A DNA stretch of 28,960 nucleotides from contig WJXE01000002.1 in NCBI GenBank assembly GCA_009665115.1, positions 1 to 28,960 of the forward strand, written 5' to 3'. The notes beneath the pieces were generated by a model. That model saw only the letters and a list, made by a program, of their open reading frames with translations, did no database searches and was not told the DNA's origin. Below, one piece after another: positions 7,316-16,422 of this stretch. Both the position numbers and the translations under genes were made by a program. The DNA is from Nitrosopumilales archaeon (lineage in GTDB: Archaea; Thermoproteota; Nitrososphaeria; Nitrososphaerales; Nitrososphaeraceae). Within the stretch, counting starts at the first letter, position 1; the number at the start of each line of letters is the position of its first letter.

Positions 7316-8578
7316 TCATATTTCAATTGATTCTCCTGTATCCGGAGCTTTTGATTCAAATCCATATTTGATTTTGATTTCTTCTGCAAACTTAGTACAT
7401 GAAGGTCCATCGCCATGGACGGTAAGCACCTTTGGGTTACCTTTTATATGTTCAAGAATTTCGAATAATTCGCTCCTACTATTATGTCCGGAAAATTCGA
7501 ACCGTTTCACATCAGCAAGACATTTTCTTTCTCTACCATCAAAACTTACCACTCTCCGATCGAGAAGTGTTCGACCAGGTGTGCCTTCGCCCTGATATGA
7601 TACCATTGCAACACCATTTTTATCACTCTTGGCAATTTCTTGCAAATAGAACACTGCAGAGCCTCCAACCAACATCCCAGCAGGAGAGATGATGACGCAG
7701 GGCTCCTTAACAACACTCCTTCTTCTATTCCACCCACTTATCCATTCTGCTTCATTGATTGCTCGCTTGAATATTTCGGCATCCTTGAGGAAGGTTGGAT
7801 GTTTCATCATAATTTGATTTGCTTTAAGAGCCATTCCATCCATTACAACTTTGTGTCGAAAATTGTTAGATTTTAGAACGGTTGCAATTTCCTGAGCTCT
7901 TTCTACAGAAAACGCGGGGATAAACAGTGTTCCACCTCTCTCAAGTACATCGTAGGCGAACTCCAGTAACTCTTTTTCAGCCTGATCTCGTGGCATCTGC
8001 TCACTCTGAGAATAAGTACTCTCTATGATCATTAAATCAATCTCACCAAAGTCCAAATCGGCAGGTCTGAGTAATTTTGAGCCTCTTGTATTAATATCTC
8101 CAGTATAGAATATCCGTTTACCATTATGTTCTAAAATAACCGAAGCACCGCCCAACACATGGCCAGACTCATGCAGAATTACTTTGACATCGTTTACCAT
8201 GTATGTTTCCTTGTATTGCAAATTCTTGGAATTTTTCATCATTGTTATTACGTCAATATATTCAAAGGGTAGGTAGAACCCTGATATTTTTATCATGTCC
8301 TCGATTAATAATCTTGACAGCTCAAATGTAGGAGGCGTACCCAGTGCTTGTACTGATGTTGATTCAGACAAGAACAGGGATGGGACAAATCCGGAATGAT
8401 CTAGATGAGCATGAGTAATCACTACAGCGTCAACATCTTTCGGCCTGACATGCATGGGGAAGATTGGTTCTCTTTTCAAGAGTACACCATAATCCATTAA
8501 AATGCCTGTACTATTCACATTTACAAGGAACGCTGAACGGCCGACCTCTTTGGCAGCGCCCAAGACTGATACTTTCAA
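7316..8578 (-). CDS. beta-CASP metallo-beta-lactamase ribonuclease (aCPSF2-like)
   Basis: An RNA-processing nuclease of the archaeal CPSF family. Its 420 residues carry every motif of the fold: motif 1 near D29; motif 2 HAHLDH at 56-61; motif 3 H140 in HESGHVLGG; motif 4 D161 in YTGDIN; then the beta-CASP signatures E186 (IESTY), H365 (SGHNSR) and H388 (TVHGDG). All catalytic zinc ligands are present. It lacks the long N-terminal KH domains of aCPSF1 (usually over 600 residues), so the shorter aCPSF2-like class fits best; aRNase J is the other option. The start is TTG at 8578 (KVSVLGAAKEVGRSAFLV follows), with a CTTAAAG box about 30 bp upstream. Likely functions are RNA 3'-end processing or decay in the cytosol. 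Confidence 0.9.
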   Translation of the reverse strand: MKVSVLGAAKEVGRSAFLVNVNSTGILMDYGVLLKREPIFPMHVRPKDVDAVVITHAHLDHSGFVPSLFLSESTSVQALGTPPTFELSRLLIEDMIKISGFYLPFEYIDVITMMKNSKNLQYKETYMVNDVKVILHESGHVLGGASVILEHNGKRIFYTGDINTRGSKLLRPADLDFGEIDLMIIESTYSQSEQMPRDQAEKELLEFAYDVLERGGTLFIPAFSVERAQEIATVLKSNNFRHKVVMDGMALKANQIMMKHPTFLKDAEIFKRAINEAEWISGWNRRRSVVKEPCVIISPAGMLVGGSAVFYLQEIAKSDKNGVAMVSYQGEGTPGRTLLDRRVVSFDGRERKCLADVKRFEFSGHNSRSELFEILEHIKGNPKVLTVHGDGPSCTKFAEEIKIKYGFESKAPDTGESIEI

Positions 8579-8931
8579 TTTATCCTTTATTCTAAGGTAA
8601 GTGCTTTAAGTCTTTCACAGTGAGGACAATGACGACGATATTATAGTCCTCATCACCAATTCCCCCAAGAATACTGACAAGTGAAATTATGTTCTAGTAA
8701 TGCCTATGAGATTGCAATCTGTTAGTGTAGTTTAATAGATAAAAAGAAGAATTTGAATAGATTTGCATGAACATCGGCAGTGTAGTGCCTTCACTTATAT
8801 TATTCAACGGCGAGGATAACAAGGCGGGGGTTATAGCCCCAGAGATGATTGAGAAACTAAGATTTTTCAATACTGAAAATGCTAATAATAATAAAAGCAT
8901 TAATAGTGTATTTCACTAGGGATAGCAAGCA
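8579..8931. other. divergent intergenic region between nuclease and alaS
   Basis: 353 bp between the divergent nuclease and alaS starts. It must contain both promoters. TTTAATAG at about 8729-8736 is a candidate box for the rightward transcript. A 50-codon ORF (8767-8919) occupies the right part, in the same frame as alaS, and is listed separately. Confidence 0.45.
8767..8919 (+). CDS. candidate 50-residue upstream ORF in frame with alaS
   Basis: An ATG-started ORF with a protein-like sequence (hydrophobic start, then GVIAPEMIEKLRFF, then an Asn-rich tail). It ends at TAG 8917-8919, one codon before a second in-frame TAG (8923-8925), and alaS begins at TTG 8932 in the same frame. A TTTAATAG box about 31-38 bp upstream could drive it. 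It may be a small protein or a leader peptide for alaS. The two stops argue against an N-terminal AlaRS extension, since AlaRS is complete from 8932. No family recognised. Confidence 0.3.
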   Translation: MNIGSVVPSLILFNGEDNKAGVIAPEMIEKLRFFNTENANNNKSINSVFH

Positions 8932-11658
8932 TTGGGAAAAAAAGAACTTACTGCTATCTTTTCATCAGACCCAGATAGATATTACAAGGTTTCGTTATTT
9001 GACAGATTAGGCTTCAAGCGTCAACGATGCAATAATTGCGGTAAATTTTTTTGGTCCCTGAATGAGAAGCAGGTTTGTCCAGACCACCAGTACTACGGTT
9101 TTATAGGTGAACCTCCTACAAATAAAAGACTTGATTACATCAACGCTTGGAAAGAAATAGAAGAATACTTTCAATCCAACGCACACTCGATAATCAGACG
9201 ATATCCTGTAGTCTGCAGGTGGCGCGATGATCTCTATTTTACAATAGCATCCATTGTCGATTTCCAAAGAGTAATCGGGGACAAGGTTATTTTTGAGCTG
9301 CCTACAAATCCACTTATTGTTCCGCAAATGTGTTTGCGCTTTAACGATATAGAAAATGTGGGTTTGAGTGGCAGACATTATACAAGCTTCTGTATGATCG
9401 GCCAGGTTTGCAATGCAGACGCACAGGGTGGCTATTGGAAAGATAAGTGCATCGAACTTGATTATAGAATGCTAACAAACGCCCTTGGGATAAGAAAAGA
9501 AGAGATCACTTTTGTAGAAGATGTATGGATGGGTGCGGGTGCCTTTGGTTACTCTCTAGAATATTTTGTGAGTGGACTTGAACTAGGCAATGCTGTTTTT
9601 ACCGAATTTGAGGGGAACGAGAACGACTATAGAGTAATGACCAATAAGATTATTGATATGGGAGCCGGACTTGAGCGACTCTCATGGATAACAATGGGAA
9701 CACCGACAAGTTATGATTGTTCTTTTGGTCCCGTGGTGCGAAAATTAGTTGACAATTCTGGAACCTCTGAAAGTCCAGAAATTCTATCCAAATATTTTAC
9801 AGCAGTTTCTACTAAACTTGACTATATGAGTGGAGACATTCACGCACTAAAGTCACTCATTGCTAAGGAACTAAAAATCTCCGATGACCTACTTACAAAA
9901 ATGACTGCCCCATACGAGGCAATTTATACTATTGCAGATCACACTCGCACACTTGTGTTCGCCATCTCTGATGGTGCACTCCCATCAAACGTGGGAGGAG
10001 GCTATAATCTAAGAGTGATTCTACGTAGGGCACTTTCGATTTTGGAAAGATTAGGTTGGAGCATGAAACTCGAAGATATTGCTGATATGCATATTGATTA
10101 TGTCAAGCACATGTATCCAGAACTTGAGGAACACAGAGAAGATGTCAGGACAATTCTTCAGATTGAATCTGGTAGGTATATAGGATCTAGGGAAAGGATG
10201 GAAGCGATTGCTAATTCAATAAAAAGTACTGAGAAGAAGCTGATGGTGGATGATCTTATTAGAATGTACGAATCTGACGGTGTTACTCCAGACTTTTTGG
10301 TCGATATGGGAGCAATAGACAGTATCCCGCCTACTTTTTACACAAAGCTCGCTGAACTTCATACTAGCCAAGCAGCAGCTCAAGCTCAAAAGCCAATCTA
10401 CGGCTTAGATGGTGTTGCGCCGACCAGGCTATTATACTACGAAGACAAGTCAATCCGTGAATTTAGTGCCAAGATTCTTAAGGTGATCGATAAAAAATTT
10501 ATCATACTAGACCAGACTGCGTTCTATCCGCGGGGTGGTGGACAAGAACCAGACACGGGAGAGATTGACGGCGTAAAAGTACTTGAAGTTATAAAACAAG
10601 CAGATATCGTAGTTCATAAACTACAAGGTCCATTAGATTTCATAGAAGGCAAAACCGTGCATGGAACAGTAAATGACCGAAGGCGCGAATTAATCACTAA
10701 ACATCATACTGCAACTCATGTGCTTAATACCTCGGCGAGATTTAACCTTGGATCGTGGGTATGGCAGAATTCTGCATTCAAAGAGGAAAATTATGCCAGA
10801 CTTGATGTTACTCACCATTCCTCTCTCAACAGGGAGGAGGTTGAAAGAATTGAAAAGACTGCAAACAATGTAATTAGACAAAATTTACCAGTTAAGATCA
10901 AGATCTATGACCGTGTTGATGCAGAGCAGGACTACACTTTTAGAATATATCAGGGTGGTGTTGTCCCAACCAGCAATATCAGAATTGTAAATATAGAAAA
11001 CTGGGATATCGAAGCCTGTGGTGGAACGCATGTTAGCACAACCGGTGAAATAGGACTTATTAAAATTACTAAATCTGAAAGGATTCAGGATGGAGTTGTC
11101 AGATTAGAGTTTGTTGCTGGGGAGGCCGCTATGAACTATATCCAAAAGCAAGAAAACCAGCTTACGATGATCGCTCAGTCTTTAGGCTCCAGTAAGGAAA
11201 AGGTTGTCGAGTCTCTTCAAAAGAGTATAGATGAGGCTGAGGCTGCAAAAAAGAAGGTAAAAACTATGCTTCGAAAAATTACTCCCTCAATAGCAAAATC
11301 TGTCTCTGAGGAGGCAAAGCAATTATCTTCAGATGGCATCAAGTTTTATCATGTACGTGATAATGAAATGGATGAGGAATATCATATTTCTGTAGGAGAG
11401 AAATCTATTGAAAGTGATCCATCTCTGATCTATGTGGCGTTTATATCAAAAGGTGAAGGAATACGTGTAATTGTATTTGTTGGCGAACAAGCACAGAAAA
11501 AAATAAAAGCTGCCAGCATCGCAAGGCAAATTTCTGTTCAATTAGGAGGTTCAGGTGGTGGCGATGGTAGATTTGGACAGGGCGGAGGTAGATTTAAGGA
11601 CAAGATAAGCACTGCTTTGGTTTCAGTAGAAGAATTAGTCCTGAAAAGTAGTATGTAG
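8932..11658 (+). CDS. alaS: alanyl-tRNA synthetase (archaeal type)
   Basis: Charges tRNA-Ala. The 908-residue protein has the archaeal AlaRS layout: an N-terminal extension with a CNNCGKFFW and C..H metal-binding pattern (about residues 34-55), the class II catalytic core, then the editing domain with HHTATH at 591-596 and CGGTH at 696-700. These bind the zinc used to hydrolyse mischarged Ser/Gly-tRNA. A coiled segment and a DHHA1-type C-domain ending in GGSGGGDGRFGQGGGR follow. The start is TTG 8932; the protein then reads GKKELTAIFSSDPDRYY, typical of archaeal AlaRS. A weak AGGGA (8918-8922) precedes it. leuS follows after 24 bp on the same strand, so the two synthetases probably form an operon. 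Confidence 0.96.
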   Translation: MGKKELTAIFSSDPDRYYKVSLFDRLGFKRQRCNNCGKFFWSLNEKQVCPDHQYYGFIGEPPTNKRLDYINAWKEIEEYFQSNAHSIIRRYPVVCRWRDDLYFTIASIVDFQRVIGDKVIFELPTNPLIVPQMCLRFNDIENVGLSGRHYTSFCMIGQVCNADAQGGYWKDKCIELDYRMLTNALGIRKEEITFVEDVWMGAGAFGYSLEYFVSGLELGNAVFTEFEGNENDYRVMTNKIIDMGAGLERLSWITMGTPTSYDCSFGPVVRKLVDNSGTSESPEILSKYFTAVSTKLDYMSGDIHALKSLIAKELKISDDLLTKMTAPYEAIYTIADHTRTLVFAISDGALPSNVGGGYNLRVILRRALSILERLGWSMKLEDIADMHIDYVKHMYPELEEHREDVRTILQIESGRYIGSRERMEAIANSIKSTEKKLMVDDLIRMYESDGVTPDFLVDMGAIDSIPPTFYTKLAELHTSQAAAQAQKPIYGLDGVAPTRLLYYEDKSIREFSAKILKVIDKKFIILDQTAFYPRGGGQEPDTGEIDGVKVLEVIKQADIVVHKLQGPLDFIEGKTVHGTVNDRRRELITKHHTATHVLNTSARFNLGSWVWQNSAFKEENYARLDVTHHSSLNREEVERIEKTANNVIRQNLPVKIKIYDRVDAEQDYTFRIYQGGVVPTSNIRIVNIENWDIEACGGTHVSTTGEIGLIKITKSERIQDGVVRLEFVAGEAAMNYIQKQENQLTMIAQSLGSSKEKVVESLQKSIDEAEAAKKKVKTMLRKITPSIAKSVSEEAKQLSSDGIKFYHVRDNEMDEEYHISVGEKSIESDPSLIYVAFISKGEGIRVIVFVGEQAQKKIKAASIARQISVQLGGSGGGDGRFGQGGGRFKDKISTALVSVEELVLKSSM

Positions 11659-11682
11659 GATAATAATAAAAGTAATCGAACC

Positions 11683-14600
11683 ATGACCAGTATCGATAAT
11701 AAAAATAATGGGGACAATAAGAAGAAGGGAGAGAGGAACAGAATAGATTGGAAGTCAGTTGAAGAAAAGTGGCGAGACAGATGGGAAGAGCAAAGGATCT
11801 TCCAAGCAGATCCGGATATTGGAAAGAAGAAATATTTCATAACCGTAGCATATCCCTATCCAAACTCTCCTCAACATATTGGTCATGGAAGAACATACAC
11901 TCTTGCTGACGTACATGCCCGTTACATGAGGATGAAAGGTTACAATGTCTTATTCCCAATGGGTTTCCATTACACAGGTACGCCTATTCTTGCCATGTCG
12001 CGTAGAGTTGCATCTCGGGATAAAGATTTGTTGGAAACCTTCGATAAGGTTTACCACGTTCCAAACGACACAATTACAAGTTTTGTCGAACCTGTAAAAA
12101 TCGCGAGCTACTTTCACAATGAGATCAGGCTAGGAATGAAAGAGTTGGGATTTTCAATAGATTGGAGGCGCGAGTTTAGTACCGTAGACATGATATATTC
12201 AAAGTTTATCTCTTGGCAGTTTAGGACATTGCGGAAAAAAGGACTAATAGTACAAGGCTCGCATCCGGTCGGTTGGTGCCCAAACGATCAAAATCCTGTT
12301 AGTCAGCACGATACCATAGGCGATGTTGAACCTGCCTTCAATGAATATACTCTGATTAAGTTCAGGCTGGGTGATGGGTACATAATTCCGACGGCCACTT
12401 TGAGACCAGAAACTATCTTTGGCGTTACTAATCTATGGGTTAACCCCAATATACAATACGTCAAAATTTGTCTCAAAGACAAGGACGAAAGATGGATCGT
12501 AAGCAAGGAAGCAGTTAAAAAATTAGAATTTCTAAATCGTAAAGTCACAATCGAGTCTTACGTGTTAGGAAAAGAACTAGTTGGGACATTGGCTAAAAAC
12601 CCAGTTACTCACGTCTCGCTACCACTCTATCCTGCCCTATTTGTTGAGGCCGATAACGGTACAGGGTTCGTAATGTCTGTTCCAGCTCATGCACCATATG
12701 ATTATCGGGCACTTGAAGATCTGAAAAATAATGTCTCACTTCAAAAGGAATTTGGATTAAGATCTGTTGAGGTAAAACCTATTGCAGTAATTGAATCCGA
12801 TGACTACTCTGGTATAGACGTAATACCTTCTAAGCAGATCATAAACAAATTCAACATACAGGATCAGACAGATACTGAAATCGAAAAAGCTACTAACGAA
12901 CTCTACTCACATGAATTTTACAAAGGAAAGATGCTTCAAAATACAGGAAAGTATGGTGGTATGCCTGTTTCTGAAGCAAAGGACAAGGTAAAAAGTGAAA
13001 TTCTCATGAGTGGTGATGCTGATATAATGTTTGAATTGATAAATAAACCTGTCAGATGCAGGTGCGGTACACGGTGTGTTGTTAAACTGTTAAATGATCA
13101 ATGGTTTCTGAATTATGGGGACACAAAATGGAAGAATTTAGCACATGAATGCGTTAACAACATGGAAATAGTTCCAGAAGAGATTAGGCAGGAATTTAAC
13201 TACGTACTAGATTGGTTAAGAGAGAGGGCTTGCGCTCGAAAAACCGGGTTGGGTACTAAGTTACCCTGGGATCAGGACTGGATTATTGAAAGCCTCTCAG
13301 ATTCTGTTATCTATATGGCATACTACATATTGGCAAAGTATGTTAATGATAAATCAATCATTGATGTTAATAATCTAAAGGATTCAGTGTTTGATTATGT
13401 CTTACTAGGGAGGGGCAACATTGTGGAGGTCGCTTCAGAGTGCAATATCTCTACAGCATTACTTGAGCAGATAAGGCAAGAATTTACCTACTTTTATCCC
13501 GTGGATTCAAGACATTCTGGAAGGGATCTAGTTCCAAACCATCTGTCATTTTTTATTTTCGGCCATGTAGCAATTTTTGACAGAGAGAATTGGCCAAAGC
13601 AGATTGTTGTAAATGGCTCCGTTTTGATGGACGGCAAGAAGATGTCAAAATCGCTTGGAAATATTATTCCACTTCGTGATGCCATCAAAGAACATAGTGC
13701 AGATGCGATCCGTTTAGCAATGCTTATTTCTGCAGAACTCTTACAAGATGCCGATTTTTCATTCGATACGGTAAAAGGAATTCGGTCCAAGTTACAAGAT
13801 ATATATGACATGGGAATAGAATCTTCTACAAACTCCTCACAATCACAAATAAAAGGAGCAAAAATAAATGAAGAACTAGTAGACCGGTGGCTACTCAGCA
13901 GGTTACAGCGCACCGTTGCAGATACTACGATGTCAATGGATAAGTTACGTGTGAGAGAAGCGGCCCATAACATAATATACTCTCTAGATCATGATCTGCA
14001 ATGGTATGAAAAGAGAGTAAAAGCCAAGAAGCGCGAAAACTCTTCCGTTCAATATACTCTTTCAACGTTTCTTAATACCCGTATTAGGATGCTGGCACCG
14101 TTTGCCCCATTTATAAGTGAAGAAGTTTGGGAGAAAATTGATAATTCATCTACTTCCATCATTTTTGCTGGTTGGCCATCAGCTGACGAAGATAAGATAG
14201 ATATCGTCGCTGAAGAATCGGAGCAGCTAATTATGAATCTGATTTTTGATCTTCAGAAGATTGTCAAAGTAACGAGGATTAATCCAAAAAAAATAATTTT
14301 TTATACTGCTGCACGCTGGAAATTAAAAGTATATAATAAGATTCTCTCGAGCGTATTTTTGGAGAGTAATCCTAACTTTGGAGATATCATGAAACAGCTG
14401 ATTAAAGATCCGGAAACAACAAAGGCAAAAAACGATTCCAATATGGTGCGAAAAATGATCGAAGATATTCTATCCGATCCAATTGAAACAAGAAACAGGC
14501 GACTACGATTCGAGAATTTCGATGAAAAACTTCCAATAGAGGATGCTAGAAACTTATTATCTTTAGAAAGTGGAAACGAACATCCTGAGATATTGGTATA

Positions 14601-14697
14601 TTCGGAAGATGATACTGATCAGTCAGAATATGATCCAAAGCACAAAGCAAAATTTGCTAGACCCTTCAAACCGGCAATTTACTTGATCGATCAATAA
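11683..14697 (+). CDS. leuS: leucyl-tRNA synthetase (archaeal/eukaryotic type)
   Basis: Charges tRNA-Leu; class I. The 1004-residue protein has the HIGH signature as HIGH at 65-68 (PQHIGHGRTYTLADV), a long CP1 editing insertion (about 230-450, including the T-rich TATLRPETIFG), the KMSKS loop at 653-657 in DGKKMSKSLGN, and a C-terminal anticodon-binding region with PFAPFISEEVW. Length agrees with archaeal LeuRS. The first 20 residues are Asn/Lys-rich and probably disordered. ATG 11683 follows alaS by 24 bp, with no separate promoter evident. The far C-terminus ends in ARPFKPAIYL, typical of archaeal LeuRS. Confidence 0.96.
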   Translation: MTSIDNKNNGDNKKKGERNRIDWKSVEEKWRDRWEEQRIFQADPDIGKKKYFITVAYPYPNSPQHIGHGRTYTLADVHARYMRMKGYNVLFPMGFHYTGTPILAMSRRVASRDKDLLETFDKVYHVPNDTITSFVEPVKIASYFHNEIRLGMKELGFSIDWRREFSTVDMIYSKFISWQFRTLRKKGLIVQGSHPVGWCPNDQNPVSQHDTIGDVEPAFNEYTLIKFRLGDGYIIPTATLRPETIFGVTNLWVNPNIQYVKICLKDKDERWIVSKEAVKKLEFLNRKVTIESYVLGKELVGTLAKNPVTHVSLPLYPALFVEADNGTGFVMSVPAHAPYDYRALEDLKNNVSLQKEFGLRSVEVKPIAVIESDDYSGIDVIPSKQIINKFNIQDQTDTEIEKATNELYSHEFYKGKMLQNTGKYGGMPVSEAKDKVKSEILMSGDADIMFELINKPVRCRCGTRCVVKLLNDQWFLNYGDTKWKNLAHECVNNMEIVPEEIRQEFNYVLDWLRERACARKTGLGTKLPWDQDWIIESLSDSVIYMAYYILAKYVNDKSIIDVNNLKDSVFDYVLLGRGNIVEVASECNISTALLEQIRQEFTYFYPVDSRHSGRDLVPNHLSFFIFGHVAIFDRENWPKQIVVNGSVLMDGKKMSKSLGNIIPLRDAIKEHSADAIRLAMLISAELLQDADFSFDTVKGIRSKLQDIYDMGIESSTNSSQSQIKGAKINEELVDRWLLSRLQRTVADTTMSMDKLRVREAAHNIIYSLDHDLQWYEKRVKAKKRENSSVQYTLSTFLNTRIRMLAPFAPFISEEVWEKIDNSSTSIIFAGWPSADEDKIDIVAEESEQLIMNLIFDLQKIVKVTRINPKKIIFYTAARWKLKVYNKILSSVFLESNPNFGDIMKQLIKDPETTKAKNDSNMVRKMIEDILSDPIETRNRRLRFENFDEKLPIEDARNLLSLESGNEHPEILVYSEDDTDQSEYDPKHKAKFARPFKPAIYLIDQ

Positions 14698-14755
14698 CAA
14701 ATATTATTGATTGTTACTCTTACCACTCACCTCGTTATCCCTGTTACTACTTGGC

Positions 14756-14980
14756 CTATTGCCTTTTCCTCGCAGTAATAATAGATGAAACTAAATATAA
14801 TGAAAACCCTACCATGACCATCGGGAGTCCATAAAGCGAAAATCCGCCTCTATGCGTATAGCTTCCCACTCCCACAAATATAGCTCCTACTATTAGCAAC
14901 GCCAATCCGGTTCGAGCAGCTGCAGGCATCTGAATTTTCCTCTTCGAAGAAGATGACAATGTATCTGTACCTCCTTTCAC
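14756..14980 (-). CDS. small two-helix membrane protein
   Basis: Up to 74 residues: a Ser/Lys-rich start, then two predicted membrane helices, about 24-41 (GLALLIVGAIFVGVGS) and 47-68 (SLYGLPMVMVGFSLYLVSSI), joined by a short THRGG turn, and a basic end (ARKRQ) likely in the cytoplasm. Two starts compete. GTG 14980 gives 74 residues. TTG 14959 (residue 8) is preceded by AGGAGGT nine bases upstream, a near-perfect ribosome-binding site, giving 67 residues; I favour the TTG. It converges on leuS and diverges from the threonine ammonia-lyase gene. Lineage-specific small membrane protein of unknown function. Confidence 0.65.
   Translation of the reverse strand: MKGGTDTLSSSSKRKIQMPAAARTGLALLIVGAIFVGVGSYTHRGGFSLYGLPMVMVGFSLYLVSSIITARKRQ
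14966..14972 (-). promoter_or_regulatory. ribosome-binding site deciding the start of the small membrane protein
   Basis: On the minus strand the sequence reads AGGAGGT, followed by ACAGATACA and then TTG. It lies inside the frame if GTG 14980 is the start, so it points to TTG 14959. Confidence 0.5.
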
Positions 14981-15073
14981 AACTAAGAGGCACTAATATC
15001 ATTTTTTTGTCAGTTAAACCAATCACAATATTATAATTATGGCACTTAAGTGGATTCCATTGTCAGATCCTAG

Positions 15074-16324
15074 ATGAAGGCCGGGCATATACTGGGTGCA
15101 AATGAGAAGCATGGATTCCCTACTATTGAAGATATATTCAAAGCAAGGGACTTGCTAAACAAAGCTGTCAGAAAAACACCATTGCAAAGATCTGACACGT
15201 TTTCTAAATTAACAGGTACAAACATCTTTCTTAAGCTTGAATCTTTGCAAAAAACGGGTTCGTTTAAGGTGCGTGGAGCATTCGTTAAACTCGGCATGCT
15301 ATCGAATGAAGAGCGCAAATACGGCGTCATTGCTGCCTCGGCAGGCAATCATGCCCAGGGAGTTGCATATGCTGCATTGAAAAAGAATATTTCATGTACT
15401 ATAGTGATGCCGAAGAATGCGTCTCCGGCGAAAGTAGCTGCTACAAAATCATATGGAGCGAAGGTAACTCTACGCGGGTTAGATTATGAGGAATCCTGGC
15501 TTGCAGCACAGGAAATAGCAAAGGAGGAGGGACGCACGGTCATTCATGCTTTTGATGACGCTCAAATAATTTCTGGTCAGGGAACAATCGGTCTGGAATT
15601 GTTGGAGGATCTCCGTGAAATTGACGAAGTTTATCTGCCTGTGGGTGGTGGAGGGCTTGCTGCGGGTGTCGCAATAGCAATAAAGGCAAAAAATCCCAAT
15701 GTAAAGATAGTTGGGATAGAGTCCAAAGCATTTCCCGCTATGAAAGAATCTCTAGCCAAAGGCTCTTTGCAACATGTAAAAGCAGGATATACCATAGCAG
15801 ATGGCATCTCCGTAAAATCACCTGGCAAACTCACTTACGAAATAGCAAGCAAATACCTAGACGACCTAAGATTAGTCGAGGATTCATCGATAGTTGAAAC
15901 GATGTTTTTGCTCATGGAAAGAGCAAAACTGGTTGTAGAACCTGCAGGGGCAGCAAGCCTCGCTTATTTAATATCAAATGGTCACCCAAACAAAAATAAG
16001 AATGTTATAGCCTTGCTATCTGGGGGTAACGTGGATATGTATCTGCTCGGACAAGTAGTAGCAAAGGGTCTTATGCATATGGGAAGGATGCTTAAAATTT
16101 TTATCCAGTTACCAGATAGACCCGGAGCATTGAAGACCATAGTGGATAGTATTGCAGAACTAAGTGTTAATATTGTCGAAGTCGACCATGATAGATTAAG
16201 TCCCAATATTTCTGCTGGAACTGCGGGTGTATACTTAAGTCTTGAAATGGAAAATGCGACTCATGCAAAACGCTTAATCGACTTTCTAGAGGCAAAAGGA
16301 GTCGAATTCAAAATCGTTAGTTGA
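15074..16324 (+). CDS. ilvA: threonine ammonia-lyase with ACT domain
   Basis: PLP-dependent deamination of threonine to 2-oxobutanoate, the entry to isoleucine synthesis or to threonine catabolism. The 416-residue protein carries the PLP lysine K65 in QKTGSFKVRGAF, the substrate loop ASAGNHAQGVAYAA and the phosphate-binding glycine loop PVGGGGLAAG. A C-terminal ACT domain (about 340-416, with IQLPDRPGALKTIV) is the likely site of allosteric control. A single ACT domain and this length match the short TdcB/IlvA form. Start ATG 15074. A TATA-like AATATTATAATT at 15027-15038 lies about 40 bp upstream, implying a roughly 15-base leader. It shares the window with thrC, so threonine synthesis and use are both encoded here, though 13 kb apart. 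Confidence 0.93.
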   Translation: MKAGHILGANEKHGFPTIEDIFKARDLLNKAVRKTPLQRSDTFSKLTGTNIFLKLESLQKTGSFKVRGAFVKLGMLSNEERKYGVIAASAGNHAQGVAYAALKKNISCTIVMPKNASPAKVAATKSYGAKVTLRGLDYEESWLAAQEIAKEEGRTVIHAFDDAQIISGQGTIGLELLEDLREIDEVYLPVGGGGLAAGVAIAIKAKNPNVKIVGIESKAFPAMKESLAKGSLQHVKAGYTIADGISVKSPGKLTYEIASKYLDDLRLVEDSSIVETMFLLMERAKLVVEPAGAASLAYLISNGHPNKNKNVIALLSGGNVDMYLLGQVVAKGLMHMGRMLKIFIQLPDRPGALKTIVDSIAELSVNIVEVDHDRLSPNISAGTAGVYLSLEMENATHAKRLIDFLEAKGVEFKIVS

Positions 16325-16422
16325 CATAATTCCTAATAGCAATCTCACAGAAAGCAACAGCCAAGGGACTCGTATATGTGCTATATATCACGCATGCATG
16401 TACCACCAAGATGATAATACCT

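Noticed and set aside
8767..8934. AlaRS N-terminal extension by stop-codon readthrough
   Set aside because: Two in-frame TAG codons would both need readthrough, and AlaRS is already complete from TTG 8932.
13494..13973. 159-codon minus-strand frame inside leuS
   Set aside because: It is a reverse-strand shadow of a conserved synthetase domain; its composition reflects the leuS codons.
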